DNA of 64,000 nt, taken from NCBI RefSeq assembly GCF_009759665.1, contig NZ_WQNE01000025.1, positions 1 to 64,000 on the forward strand, given 5' to 3'. Position numbers and translations under genes: made by a program. This document shows, one piece after another, positions 28,651 to 36,165 of the stretch. This stretch comes from Bradyrhizobium cajani (GTDB lineage Bacteria > Pseudomonadota > Alphaproteobacteria > Rhizobiales > Xanthobacteraceae). Every line of letters begins with the position of its first letter. Within the stretch, counting starts at the first letter, position 1. The notes under the pieces were generated by a model. It was not told the DNA's origin and did not search any database. It was given only the letters and a program-made list of their open reading frames with translations.

Positions 28651-30249
28651 TCAGCCCATCGTCTCCCACAGTCGATGAGCGAGTACCTCGGCCCGCTTTT
28701 CGATCGCGGCCGCGGCGTCGAGCGCGAGATCTTCGCGATAGCGACCGGCGATGAGCTGCACGCCGATCGGCTTGCCGTCATGCAGGGCCACCGGCACCAC
28801 GGCGCCGGGCAGACCCAGCACGTTGATCGCCGAGATGAAGCGGATCTCGCTCCAGAAGATCTCGCGCACGCGCTCGGGGCTGACGGTGTCCTCGCGCGGG
28901 CCCGGCGTCGGCTTCACCGTGGTCGGCGCCAGCACGACCGGATATTCCTCGAAGAACAATTGCCAGGCCCGGATATGGCCGTTGCGCGCGGCGGTGGCGC
29001 GCATCCAGGCGGGCAGATCGAGCACGTTCGCCTTGGTCTTCATGCCGCCCCAGGCCTGGTGGAAATCTTCCGACGTCACCTTCAGCATGGAGGCTTCCTG
29101 CATCACCACGGTCTCGTTGGTGATGATATCGCACCAAGTCTGCCAGACGCCGTTGATGTCGGGCACCTCGACCTCGCTGACGCGATAGCCGGAACGCTCA
29201 AGGTGATCGGCGGCCTGGCGCAGCGCAGCAGCCACCTGCGGATCGACGTCCATATCCTCGGGGATCTTGGCCAGCGCGACCTTGATCGGCCCTTTCGGCT
29301 TCGGCCCGACCAGCGGCGCCGGCACCCACCAGGGATCGCGCGGATCGCGCTGGCTCATCACCTCCAGCGCGAGGCGGACATCTGCGACGTGGCGGGCGAG
29401 CGGGCCCTGCGCCGACATCAGATGCGCCAGCATCGGCCGCTCGGACGTGGCGCTTCCGTTGAAGGCGGGAATGCGCCCCTGGGTCGGCTTGATGGTGGCA
29501 ACGCCGTTGCAATGCGCCGGCCAGCGCAGCGAGCCGCCAATGTCGTTGCCATGCGCGATGGTGCCGATGCCGGCCGCGACCGCCGAACCCGCGCCGCCCG
29601 AGGAGCCGCCGCAGGTGATGTTCGGATCCCAGGGATTGAGCGTCAGCCCGTGCAGCGGATTGTCGGTGAAGCCGCGGAAGGAATACTCCGGCGTGTTGGT
29701 GAGCCCGATGACGATCGCGCCGGCCTTCTTCAGGTTGCGCACCACCGGCGAATCCGACGGCGCGACGAGGTCCTTGTTGGCCGGCACGCCGTTGAAATTG
29801 GGCCGGCCTTCATAGTCGACGTTTTCCTTGATGGTGATGGGGACGCCGTGCAGAAGACCAAGCTGGCCGCCTTTCGCGCGCAGCTTGTCGGCGGCATGCG
29901 CGGCGGCCAGCGCCTCCTCCGAAAGATCGACGACGACTGCATTGAGCCGCGGATTGACGGCGCGCATCCGTTCGAGATGCGCCTCGACGGTCTCGACGGC
30001 GGAGATCGCGCCGGAGCGGATCGCAGCCGCGGTCTCGACCGCCGACCATTGCCAGGCCGCTCCCTTCGGGCGGCGCGCCGCGGCCGGCTTGCGCGGCGCG
30101 GCCTTCTTGACTGCTTGCTTGACTGCTTTCTTGCCTGTCTTCTTGGCGGTCTTGGCAACGGCGCCCTTGCGGGCGGTGCTCGTCTTGTTCGAGTTCTTCG
30201 TCGATTTCGTCGAAGCAGATTTCTTCCTGGTCGCCGTCTTCTTCGCCAC
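28651..30249 (-). CDS. Amidase-signature protein with lysine-rich N-terminal tail
   Basis: 532-aa amidase (GatA/FAAH-like). The Ser-cisSer-Lys triad is present: Lys in VPITIKENVD, cis-Ser in GGSSGGAGSAVA, nucleophile Ser in GNDIGGSLRWPA. The preceding first 65 residues are almost entirely Lys/Ala/Thr/Ser (for example KKTGKKAVKQAVKKAAPRK), like a histone-H1/HU-tail, which ordinary amidases lack. The catalytic substrate is unknown. The tail has no signal-peptide character; it may bind nucleic acid or polyanions (inference). The start ATG 30249 places the whole tail in frame with the enzyme with no internal ribosome site that I can see. Confidence 0.88.
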   Translation of the reverse strand: MAKKTATRKKSASTKSTKNSNKTSTARKGAVAKTAKKTGKKAVKQAVKKAAPRKPAAARRPKGAAWQWSAVETAAAIRSGAISAVETVEAHLERMRAVNPRLNAVVVDLSEEALAAAHAADKLRAKGGQLGLLHGVPITIKENVDYEGRPNFNGVPANKDLVAPSDSPVVRNLKKAGAIVIGLTNTPEYSFRGFTDNPLHGLTLNPWDPNITCGGSSGGAGSAVAAGIGTIAHGNDIGGSLRWPAHCNGVATIKPTQGRIPAFNGSATSERPMLAHLMSAQGPLARHVADVRLALEVMSQRDPRDPWWVPAPLVGPKPKGPIKVALAKIPEDMDVDPQVAAALRQAADHLERSGYRVSEVEVPDINGVWQTWCDIITNETVVMQEASMLKVTSEDFHQAWGGMKTKANVLDLPAWMRATAARNGHIRAWQLFFEEYPVVLAPTTVKPTPGPREDTVSPERVREIFWSEIRFISAINVLGLPGAVVPVALHDGKPIGVQLIAGRYREDLALDAAAAIEKRAEVLAHRLWETMG

Positions 30250-30373
30250 GTCGCATCTCCTGAAATTGCGCGGCGGAGGTTATGGATGGCGATCGAGCCT
30301 GTACAGGTGCGTTTCTGCATGGCGCATTGGCGTGACGGACCGCTGCGACCAATTGTCAGCGATTGTGGAGCAC

Positions 30374-31408
30374 TCACACCGGCGGTGGATTCAGTCGCGC
30401 AAAGCCATCCTGGATGCGATAGGGATAGTAGGGATAAGGCGGCATCACCGCACTCACTTCGTCCAGATGCTTGATCTGTGCCGGGCTCAGCGACCAGCCG
30501 ATTGCGCCAAGGTTGTCGCGCAACTGCGTCTCATCGCGAGCGCCGATGATCACGGAGGAGACGGTGGGGCGCGACAGCAGCCAGGCGATCGAGACCTGGG
30601 GCACGGTGCGGCCCGTCTCCGCGGCAATCGCATCCAGCACGTCGACGATGGCATAGAGCCGTTGTTCGTCCACGGGCGGGCCGAACTGCGCCGTCGCATG
30701 CAGGCGGCTGTTTTGCGGCAGCGGCTGGCCACGACGGATCTTTCCCGTGAGCCGGCCCCAACCGAGCGGGCTCCAGACCAGCGCGCCGACGCCCTGGTCA
30801 CGCGCGAGCGGCATCAGCTCCCATTCGTAGTCGCGGCCGAGCAGCGAGTAATAGACCTGATGCGCGACATAGCGCGGCCTGCCGTGACGGTCGGCGACAG
30901 CAAGCGATTTCATCAGCTGCCAGCCAGCGAAATTTGAAACGCCGACATAGCGCAGCTTGCCGGCACGGACGAGCGTATCGAACGTCGATAGCACCTCCTC
31001 GATCGGCGTGAACGCGTCGAAGGCGTGGAGCTGGAGCAGATCGAGGTAATCGGTGCCGAGCCGCCGCAGCGCCGCTTCGACCGAGCTAAGCAACCGATGT
31101 CGCGACGAGCCTGCATCAAGCGGACCGTCGCCCGTCGGCAGGCTCATCTTGGTGGAGATCAGCACCTTGTCGCGCCGGCCCTTGATCGCAGCACCGAGAA
31201 TCTCCTCGGACGCGCCGTTCGAATAGACATCGGCGCTGTCAAACAGATTGACGCCGGCCTCGAGGCAGATGTCGACAAGCCTGCGCGCTTCGTCGGCGCC
31301 GCTGCGGCCCCAAGCCGAAAATAGCGGGCCTTGGCCGCCGAAGGTGCCCGTGCCGAAGCTGAGGACGGGGACTTTGAGGCCGGAGGCACCGAGATTGCGG
31401 TATTCCAT
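30374..31408 (-). CDS. Aldo/keto reductase
   Basis: 344-aa NADPH-dependent (beta/alpha)8 oxidoreductase. Conserved features: NLGASGLKVPVLSFGTGTFG at the start, NLFDSADVYSNGASEEILG with the catalytic Asp/Tyr, a Lys in VLISTKM, and a His in LLQLHAFD, giving the Asp-Tyr-Lys-His tetrad. The cofactor region is near VSSVIIGARDETQLRDNL. The substrate is unknown. ATG 31408 has AGGAG seven bases upstream. It starts 10 bp after the stop of the MFS gene and is the second gene of that operon. Confidence 0.92.
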   Translation of the reverse strand: MEYRNLGASGLKVPVLSFGTGTFGGQGPLFSAWGRSGADEARRLVDICLEAGVNLFDSADVYSNGASEEILGAAIKGRRDKVLISTKMSLPTGDGPLDAGSSRHRLLSSVEAALRRLGTDYLDLLQLHAFDAFTPIEEVLSTFDTLVRAGKLRYVGVSNFAGWQLMKSLAVADRHGRPRYVAHQVYYSLLGRDYEWELMPLARDQGVGALVWSPLGWGRLTGKIRRGQPLPQNSRLHATAQFGPPVDEQRLYAIVDVLDAIAAETGRTVPQVSIAWLLSRPTVSSVIIGARDETQLRDNLGAIGWSLSPAQIKHLDEVSAVMPPYPYYPYRIQDGFARLNPPPV

Positions 31409-31418
31409 GGTCGCACTC

Positions 31419-32600
31419 CTATTCCGCCGGGCACGCCGCGACGGTGGCATGCGTGCGATCGAGCTTCAGGCTCCACAAGGCCAGCACGAGCCCGATCGCC
31501 GTGATGCCTGCTGCGACCAGCGGCAGCGCGGACAGCCCGAGCCCACGGTCGATGGTGAGGCCGCCTGCCCAGGCGCCGAGCGCATTGCCGAGATTGAACG
31601 CGGCGATGTTGAGGCTCGAGGCAAGCGTGCGGCCGCTCGGGCCGGCCGCTTCCAGCACGCGGAGCTGAAGCGGCGCGACGGTCGCGAAAGCGGCGATGCC
31701 GAGCAGCAGGATCAGCACGATGGCGGCGACCTTGACCGACAGCACCGCCGCAAGACCAAGCAGCACCGCGGCAAGCGCGGCGAGCGTGCCGGTCAGGGCG
31801 CGCGCAAGACCGGCATCGGCAAGCTTGCCGCCGGCGACGTTGCCGATCGCCAGCCCGACACCGAACACCAGCAGGATCGGCGACACAGCCGCTTCCGAAA
31901 AGCCGGTGAAACGGGTCAGGATCGGCTGGATGTAGGTGAAGACGACGAACAGGCCGGCAAAGCCGAACACGGTCATGGCAAGGCCGAGCAGCACCTGCGG
32001 GCGACCGAGCACCGCAACCTCTTCCGACAACGAGATCGGCTTGTCGCCGTTGCCGACATGGCCGGGCACGAGCGCCGCCACGACCGCGAACGCGACCACG
32101 CCGATCGCCGTGACCGCCCAGAACGCCGCACGCCAGCCGAGCATCAGGCCGAACCAGGCGCCGAACGGCACCCCTAACAGCGTCGCGACCGTCAGGCCGA
32201 TGAACATGGTTGATATCGCGGAGGCGCGCTTGTCCTCTGCGACGAGGCTGGTGGCCACGACCGAGCCGACGCCGAAGAACGTGCCATGAGCGAGCGAGGT
32301 CAGCACCCGCGCCGCCATCAGCAATTCATAATTCGGCGCCAGCGCACAGGCGGCATTGCCCAGAGTGAAGATCGCCATCAGCGCGAGCAGCACGGTCTTG
32401 CGCGGCATCCGCCGGGTGGCCAGGGTCAGGAGCGGCGCGCCGACGAATACGCCGAGCGCATAGCCGGAGATGAGCAGACCCGCGACCGGCACGGACACGT
32501 GCATGTCGGCGGCGACCTGGAGCAACAGGCCCATGATGATGAATTCGGTGGTGCCGATGCCGAAGGCACCGGCGGTGAGCGCGAGGACGGCGGGAGGCAT
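31419..32600 (-). CDS. MFS transporter, DHA1 type
   Basis: 393 aa, about 12 hydrophobic segments. The N-terminus MPPAVLALTAGAFGIGTTEF is characteristic of the AraJ/YdhP-like DHA1 exporters, and the motif A region (GAPLLTLATRRMPRKTVLL) follows TM2. It probably exports an arabinose-like sugar, drug or metabolite; the substrate is unknown. ATG 32600 has GGAG seven bases upstream; a longer frame adds a charged leader. First gene of an operon with the aldo/keto reductase, and divergent (98 bp) from a LysR gene that probably regulates it. Confidence 0.92.
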   Translation of the reverse strand: MPPAVLALTAGAFGIGTTEFIIMGLLLQVAADMHVSVPVAGLLISGYALGVFVGAPLLTLATRRMPRKTVLLALMAIFTLGNAACALAPNYELLMAARVLTSLAHGTFFGVGSVVATSLVAEDKRASAISTMFIGLTVATLLGVPFGAWFGLMLGWRAAFWAVTAIGVVAFAVVAALVPGHVGNGDKPISLSEEVAVLGRPQVLLGLAMTVFGFAGLFVVFTYIQPILTRFTGFSEAAVSPILLVFGVGLAIGNVAGGKLADAGLARALTGTLAALAAVLLGLAAVLSVKVAAIVLILLLGIAAFATVAPLQLRVLEAAGPSGRTLASSLNIAAFNLGNALGAWAGGLTIDRGLGLSALPLVAAGITAIGLVLALWSLKLDRTHATVAACPAE

Positions 32601-32698
32601 GCGATGCTCCAATGGATGAGACGAGCCACGCAGATAGCCGCGCCGGTGCGAAACCATTAGAATGTCCGCAATCCAATCATTCGTGACATGAATTCAAC

Positions 32699-33652
32699 AT
32701 GGCCCGCTTCGACACCAACCGCTCCGCCGAGATGGAGGTTTTCGTCCGCGTCGTCGATCTCGGCGGCTTCACGCAGGCGGCGCGAAAACTGCGCCTGACG
32801 CCGTCGGGCGTCAGCAAGCTGATCTCGCGGCTCGAGGCGCGGCTCGGCACGCGGCTCGTCAACCGCACCACGCGCAAGCTCACCCTGACGGAGGAAGGCC
32901 AGGCGTTCTACCAGCGCGCCGTGCGCATCCTCGCCGAGATGGAGGAGGCCGAGCGCGAGGCGGCGTCCGGCACGGCGCCGCGCGGCCGCCTCACGGTCAA
33001 CAGCAACATTCCCTTCGGCATGCTGCATGTGATGCCGCTGATTCCGCGCTTCCTGGAGAAGCATCCCGACGTCACGCTCGATCTCGTGCTGACTGATACG
33101 CTGATCGACCTGATGCAGGAGCGCGCCGACGTCGCCATCCGCGTCGGGCCTCTGCGAGCGTCGCGCCTTGTCGCGCGAAAGCTCGGCACCAGCCGCATGG
33201 TCGTCGTCGGCGCGCCGAACTATCTGGCGCGCTTCGGCACGCCGAAGGCACCGGCCGATCTCGCCGAGCATCGCGGCATCGGCTGGACCTTTCCGCGCTC
33301 GATCCGCGGCTGGCCGTTCAAGCGCGGCGACCACACCGAGGAAGCGATGCCGCCGCCGGTCGCGCGTGCCAGCGACGGCGAAGCCGCCCGCCGCCTTGCG
33401 CTGGGCGGCGTAGGCCTCGCGCGCCTCGCCCTCTTCCACATCGGTCCCGACATCGAATCAGGCCGCCTCGTGCCGGTGCTGCAAAACTGCAATCCCGGCG
33501 ACCGCGAAGACATCCACGCCGTCTATGTCGGCCACACCGCCCCGCTGCCCGCACGCGTGCGCGCGTTCATCGATTTCCTGGCGGAGCATGTGCAGGTGGG
33601 CGACCCGGCGCTGAAGCGCGCAGGAGATGGGAGGTGGAGAGTGGCGGGATGA
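32699..33652 (+). CDS. LysR-family transcriptional regulator
   Basis: 317 aa. N-terminal winged helix-turn-helix (MEVFVRVVDLGGFTQAARKL to LVNRTTRKLTLTEEG) and the LysR effector-binding domain (about residues 95-295) with ARKLGTSRMVVVGAPNYL. Divergent from the MFS/aldo-keto reductase operon, which it most likely controls. Its stop codon ends 3 bp before the left 18-bp repeat of the genomic island, so it belongs to the chromosomal backbone and is intact. Confidence 0.94.
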   Translation: MARFDTNRSAEMEVFVRVVDLGGFTQAARKLRLTPSGVSKLISRLEARLGTRLVNRTTRKLTLTEEGQAFYQRAVRILAEMEEAEREAASGTAPRGRLTVNSNIPFGMLHVMPLIPRFLEKHPDVTLDLVLTDTLIDLMQERADVAIRVGPLRASRLVARKLGTSRMVVVGAPNYLARFGTPKAPADLAEHRGIGWTFPRSIRGWPFKRGDHTEEAMPPPVARASDGEAARRLALGGVGLARLALFHIGPDIESGRLVPVLQNCNPGDREDIHAVYVGHTAPLPARVRAFIDFLAEHVQVGDPALKRAGDGRWRVAG

Positions 33653-33655
33653 GGC

Positions 33656-33673
33656 TGCGTGGCGGAGAGAGTG
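33656..33673. repeat. Left attachment-site repeat of the tRNA-Ser island
   Basis: 18-bp sequence TGCGTGGCGGAGAGAGTG, identical to 39891-39908, where it is the 3' end of tRNA-Ser including CCA plus flank. The flanking bases differ on both sides, so the identity is exactly 18 bp. Confidence 0.93.
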
Positions 33674-33695
33674 TCCGCCATACCAAAGTCCAACC

Positions 33696-33905
33696 ATGTC
33701 CAGCACGCTATTCGAAGATGAAGCAGGGACTCTTGATCGCGACCAATTCCATTTCGCTGAGCTAGTGATAGACGACGTTCCTCCCGATCCGTACGAATAC
33801 GCGATACATCTTCGTCCGTTGCTTGACCAAATCGCCAACGCTGCCGGACGAGCGCGAACGCCATCGTTTGATCAAGACGGCCGCTTCCGTGTTCGTATTC
33901 GATAG
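33696..33905 (+). CDS. Small ORF at the left island edge, possibly truncated
   Basis: 69 aa from ATG 33696 (MSSTLFEDEAGTLDRDQFHF), beginning 23 bp inside the island. The composition is protein-like (DDVPPDPYEYAIHLRPLLDQ; IANAAGRARTPSFD), with an acidic start and a closing basic RFRVRIR. It looks like the N-terminus of a longer protein; I do not recognise the family. No ribosome-binding site is evident. The following 278 bp (33906-34183), up to the end of the nuclease-like gene, contain no convincing ORF. It may be a remnant of a gene cut when the element lost its integration module. Confidence 0.4.
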   Translation: MSSTLFEDEAGTLDRDQFHFAELVIDDVPPDPYEYAIHLRPLLDQIANAAGRARTPSFDQDGRFRVRIR

Positions 33906-34183
33906 CAAGCCAACGACAACGTGCGAGCCTCTGCCCGAAATCGAGAAGCAAGGCATAGTTAGCGAGAAGCGGTATCAAAATGGAATTTTACCGACTTTTT
34001 TGATTCTTGTTTCTGCAGGAAAGAGCTGTGGCACAGCCATTTCCCTGGTTCCTGATCAAATAATTCGAAATTGCCTTTTATAGAGAGTGAAATTTCCCTC
34101 ATTAGCGGGCGTCAGACGTACTTCCGGGCGCTGGCGCACAACTCAATGGCTTGAGCGGCAGAGAGCGGCGGTGAACCAGCAGT

Positions 34184-35680
34184 TCACGAGATAATCGTTC
34201 GCTCTCCTGGGTCGCCTCTCTTGTCATCGCCTTGTTCTGTCACCAGTCTCATTAACATCGTCATCGACGACCACACATGATGCTCAGGGACGAGCGAAAA
34301 CTCCTGGTCATTCTTGAAGTAGAACTGCGCAAGTCCGCTCAGCCAAGCATGGTCGAGGGGTATTTTGGCGTTGGGGTTGTGGAATATTTGGAGTTCATCC
34401 GACCATCCTTCGGAATACTCGGGCGCGGCGACATCGACGTGGAAGGGCTGGCCTCTTACCGCATTTGGGGCTGGATCATACTTGAAACCGATCCGATAGT
34501 ACTTATGGTCCGGCGCTCCGAAGCCAGCGACGACGCCGATGCGATCGAACTTGGCGATGGTACCGGCGTTCGAAAAGAGAACTGCTGAGACGTTCTCTGT
34601 GCCTGGCTGGTCGAAGAAGCCGGAAGGGATGGTTTTCATACCGAATGTATGAGTCCCATTCTTGATCGCTTGCGTTTTCAGCTGACCATCAATCAGTTCC
34701 CATTCCACTCGATGGCCGTACAAATAGGGCCAGAGGGCCGAGTGGCTGAATGTCATCGAGCCCGGCTGGTCCTGCTCTGCGCGCTTGTGGAAATCGGCAA
34801 CAGCGAGAACGAACGGCTTATCTTTGGTCTCCTCCCGCTCCCAGTAGTGGCGTCCTTGAGCATCCTTCTTGTTCAGCTTGCTCATCAATGCCGAACCAAA
34901 CTTTATGGGCATGCAACCGGTGAGGAAGGCTTCCATCTCCTCCGGGGTCTGTGGGTTGGGATGGACCGCAAGTGGCCCCGCCTGCGAAGGAGCTACCGTG
35001 GTAGCCTCGACCGTGAACTCGATCCCCGGCGCAAAGCACTTGAAGTCAGGAGTCTCTAGCTGAGTGACATCGAATCCAAGTTCGCGAAACGCAGCCCAGA
35101 GGTACAGCTCCCAAAGGCGCTGATCGAACTGCTTAAACTGAAACTCCTGCACGAAATGGGGATCTGATGGAGCGAGCCAAGGACCAATCTCCTTAGCCGC
35201 GGCCCGCGCCGGCGCGCGTCCCGGACTGTCTGCAAGCTCCTTGAAGTATGGATGCAGCTTTGTGGGGTCTGCATCGATGGGCACCCGCAACAGGTCAACG
35301 GGTTCGTTCGGCTCGTCGCCCTGATCGCCAAGCTTTGTGATGTCGTCGTTCTTCAGCGTTGCGGCGATAGCATTCCTAAGCCCGACCGTCGCATAATCCT
35401 CGCTACGAAGGCTGTGTTCGAGCTTGACCGAGCGGAAGCGTCCCACTCTGTCCCGCGCTAGAATCTGCCAACCATAATCGCGGTCGGTTGTGTCTCGGAA
35501 TACAAAGCCGATGACCCGCTCATCCGTGTCGGACCACCATGAAAGCTCCCGACACATTACCCGCGCCAACGACTTGCGCGTACCAAGAGTATAGAGATCG
35601 AAGCGAGCCAATGGGATCGGTTTCGTGAGACGGTTATCCTGCTCGCGCTGGATTCTCTTGGCCTTAGCCGCTCCCATCAT
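34184..35680 (-). CDS. Putative PD-(D/E)XK-like nuclease of the island operon
   Basis: 498-aa protein of unknown family, the last gene of the island operon (103 bp after the 118-aa gene). The central part carries a nuclease-like arrangement: a helix FDQRLWELYLWAAFRELGFD (Glu191), then TPDF (Asp212) and, after a beta-turn, IEFTVEATT (Glu221, Glu225). This resembles the PD-D/E-X-K core with the usual lysine replaced by Thr or absent. The flanking N-terminal (1-170) and C-terminal (240-498) regions have no motif I recognise. No signal peptide or membrane segment. Start: two adjacent ATGs (35680, 35677) behind GAGGA. Nuclease assignment is inference from the motif pattern only. Confidence 0.55.
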   Translation of the reverse strand: MMGAAKAKRIQREQDNRLTKPIPLARFDLYTLGTRKSLARVMCRELSWWSDTDERVIGFVFRDTTDRDYGWQILARDRVGRFRSVKLEHSLRSEDYATVGLRNAIAATLKNDDITKLGDQGDEPNEPVDLLRVPIDADPTKLHPYFKELADSPGRAPARAAAKEIGPWLAPSDPHFVQEFQFKQFDQRLWELYLWAAFRELGFDVTQLETPDFKCFAPGIEFTVEATTVAPSQAGPLAVHPNPQTPEEMEAFLTGCMPIKFGSALMSKLNKKDAQGRHYWEREETKDKPFVLAVADFHKRAEQDQPGSMTFSHSALWPYLYGHRVEWELIDGQLKTQAIKNGTHTFGMKTIPSGFFDQPGTENVSAVLFSNAGTIAKFDRIGVVAGFGAPDHKYYRIGFKYDPAPNAVRGQPFHVDVAAPEYSEGWSDELQIFHNPNAKIPLDHAWLSGLAQFYFKNDQEFSLVPEHHVWSSMTMLMRLVTEQGDDKRGDPGERTIIS

Positions 35681-35783
35681 TCCTCGCCATCAATACTTTG
35701 AACCGAAGACTATATCACTCGCATCCCGACATTGTGGCGAAGCGGAATGATGCCCGGTCGGTACATTCTCGCCTCCGCTGAAG

Positions 35784-36140
35784 TCACAAATTGGACTTGA
35801 GCCGTCCTACTGCAACCAGATCTGGCAAGTGTTTGTCTTCAATAAAGCCCGCTTCCAGAGCAGCCGCCTTGTTTAGAATGGCGGTCTGCGCATGGCGGCC
35901 CCAGGTGCTGCCGCGTTCTGTCTCAGGTAGCGCAAACCGTATCTGGTGCTGGACGGCCTTGCCGGATTTGGCGCCTACTGCGGCTGCAAACTTCTCACAA
36001 AACTCCCAAAAATCGGCGTCCCTATCTCGTCCAGGCGAGGACTTCTTTGTCCACTGGATATAGGGACCGAAAAGGTCCACCAAGCGCTTGTAGAGCACGC
36101 GACGAGCGTCTCCAGTCCAAATTGTAGGGTCCCATCCCAT
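35784..36140 (-). CDS. Island hypothetical protein, 118 aa
   Basis: 118 aa from ATG 36140 (MGWDPTIWTGDARRVLYKRL); a longer frame would need a TTG. Trp-rich N-terminus with GPYIQWTKKSSPGRDRDADF and a central WEFCEKFAAAVGAKSGKAVQ helix; the rest is mixed charged. No family recognised. It begins 25 bp after the GHKL ATPase stop and is followed by the nuclease-like gene, so it is an operon member and may be an adaptor or specificity subunit (inference from position). Confidence 0.6.
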   Translation of the reverse strand: MGWDPTIWTGDARRVLYKRLVDLFGPYIQWTKKSSPGRDRDADFWEFCEKFAAAVGAKSGKAVQHQIRFALPETERGSTWGRHAQTAILNKAAALEAGFIEDKHLPDLVAVGRLKSNL

Positions 36141-36165
36141 GTTACATCTCAAAGAATGACATGAT

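Noticed and set aside
33823-34083. 86-codon ORF in the left part of the island
   Set aside because: It overlaps the 69-aa frame on the same strand, lacks a ribosome site and has irregular composition; probably chance.
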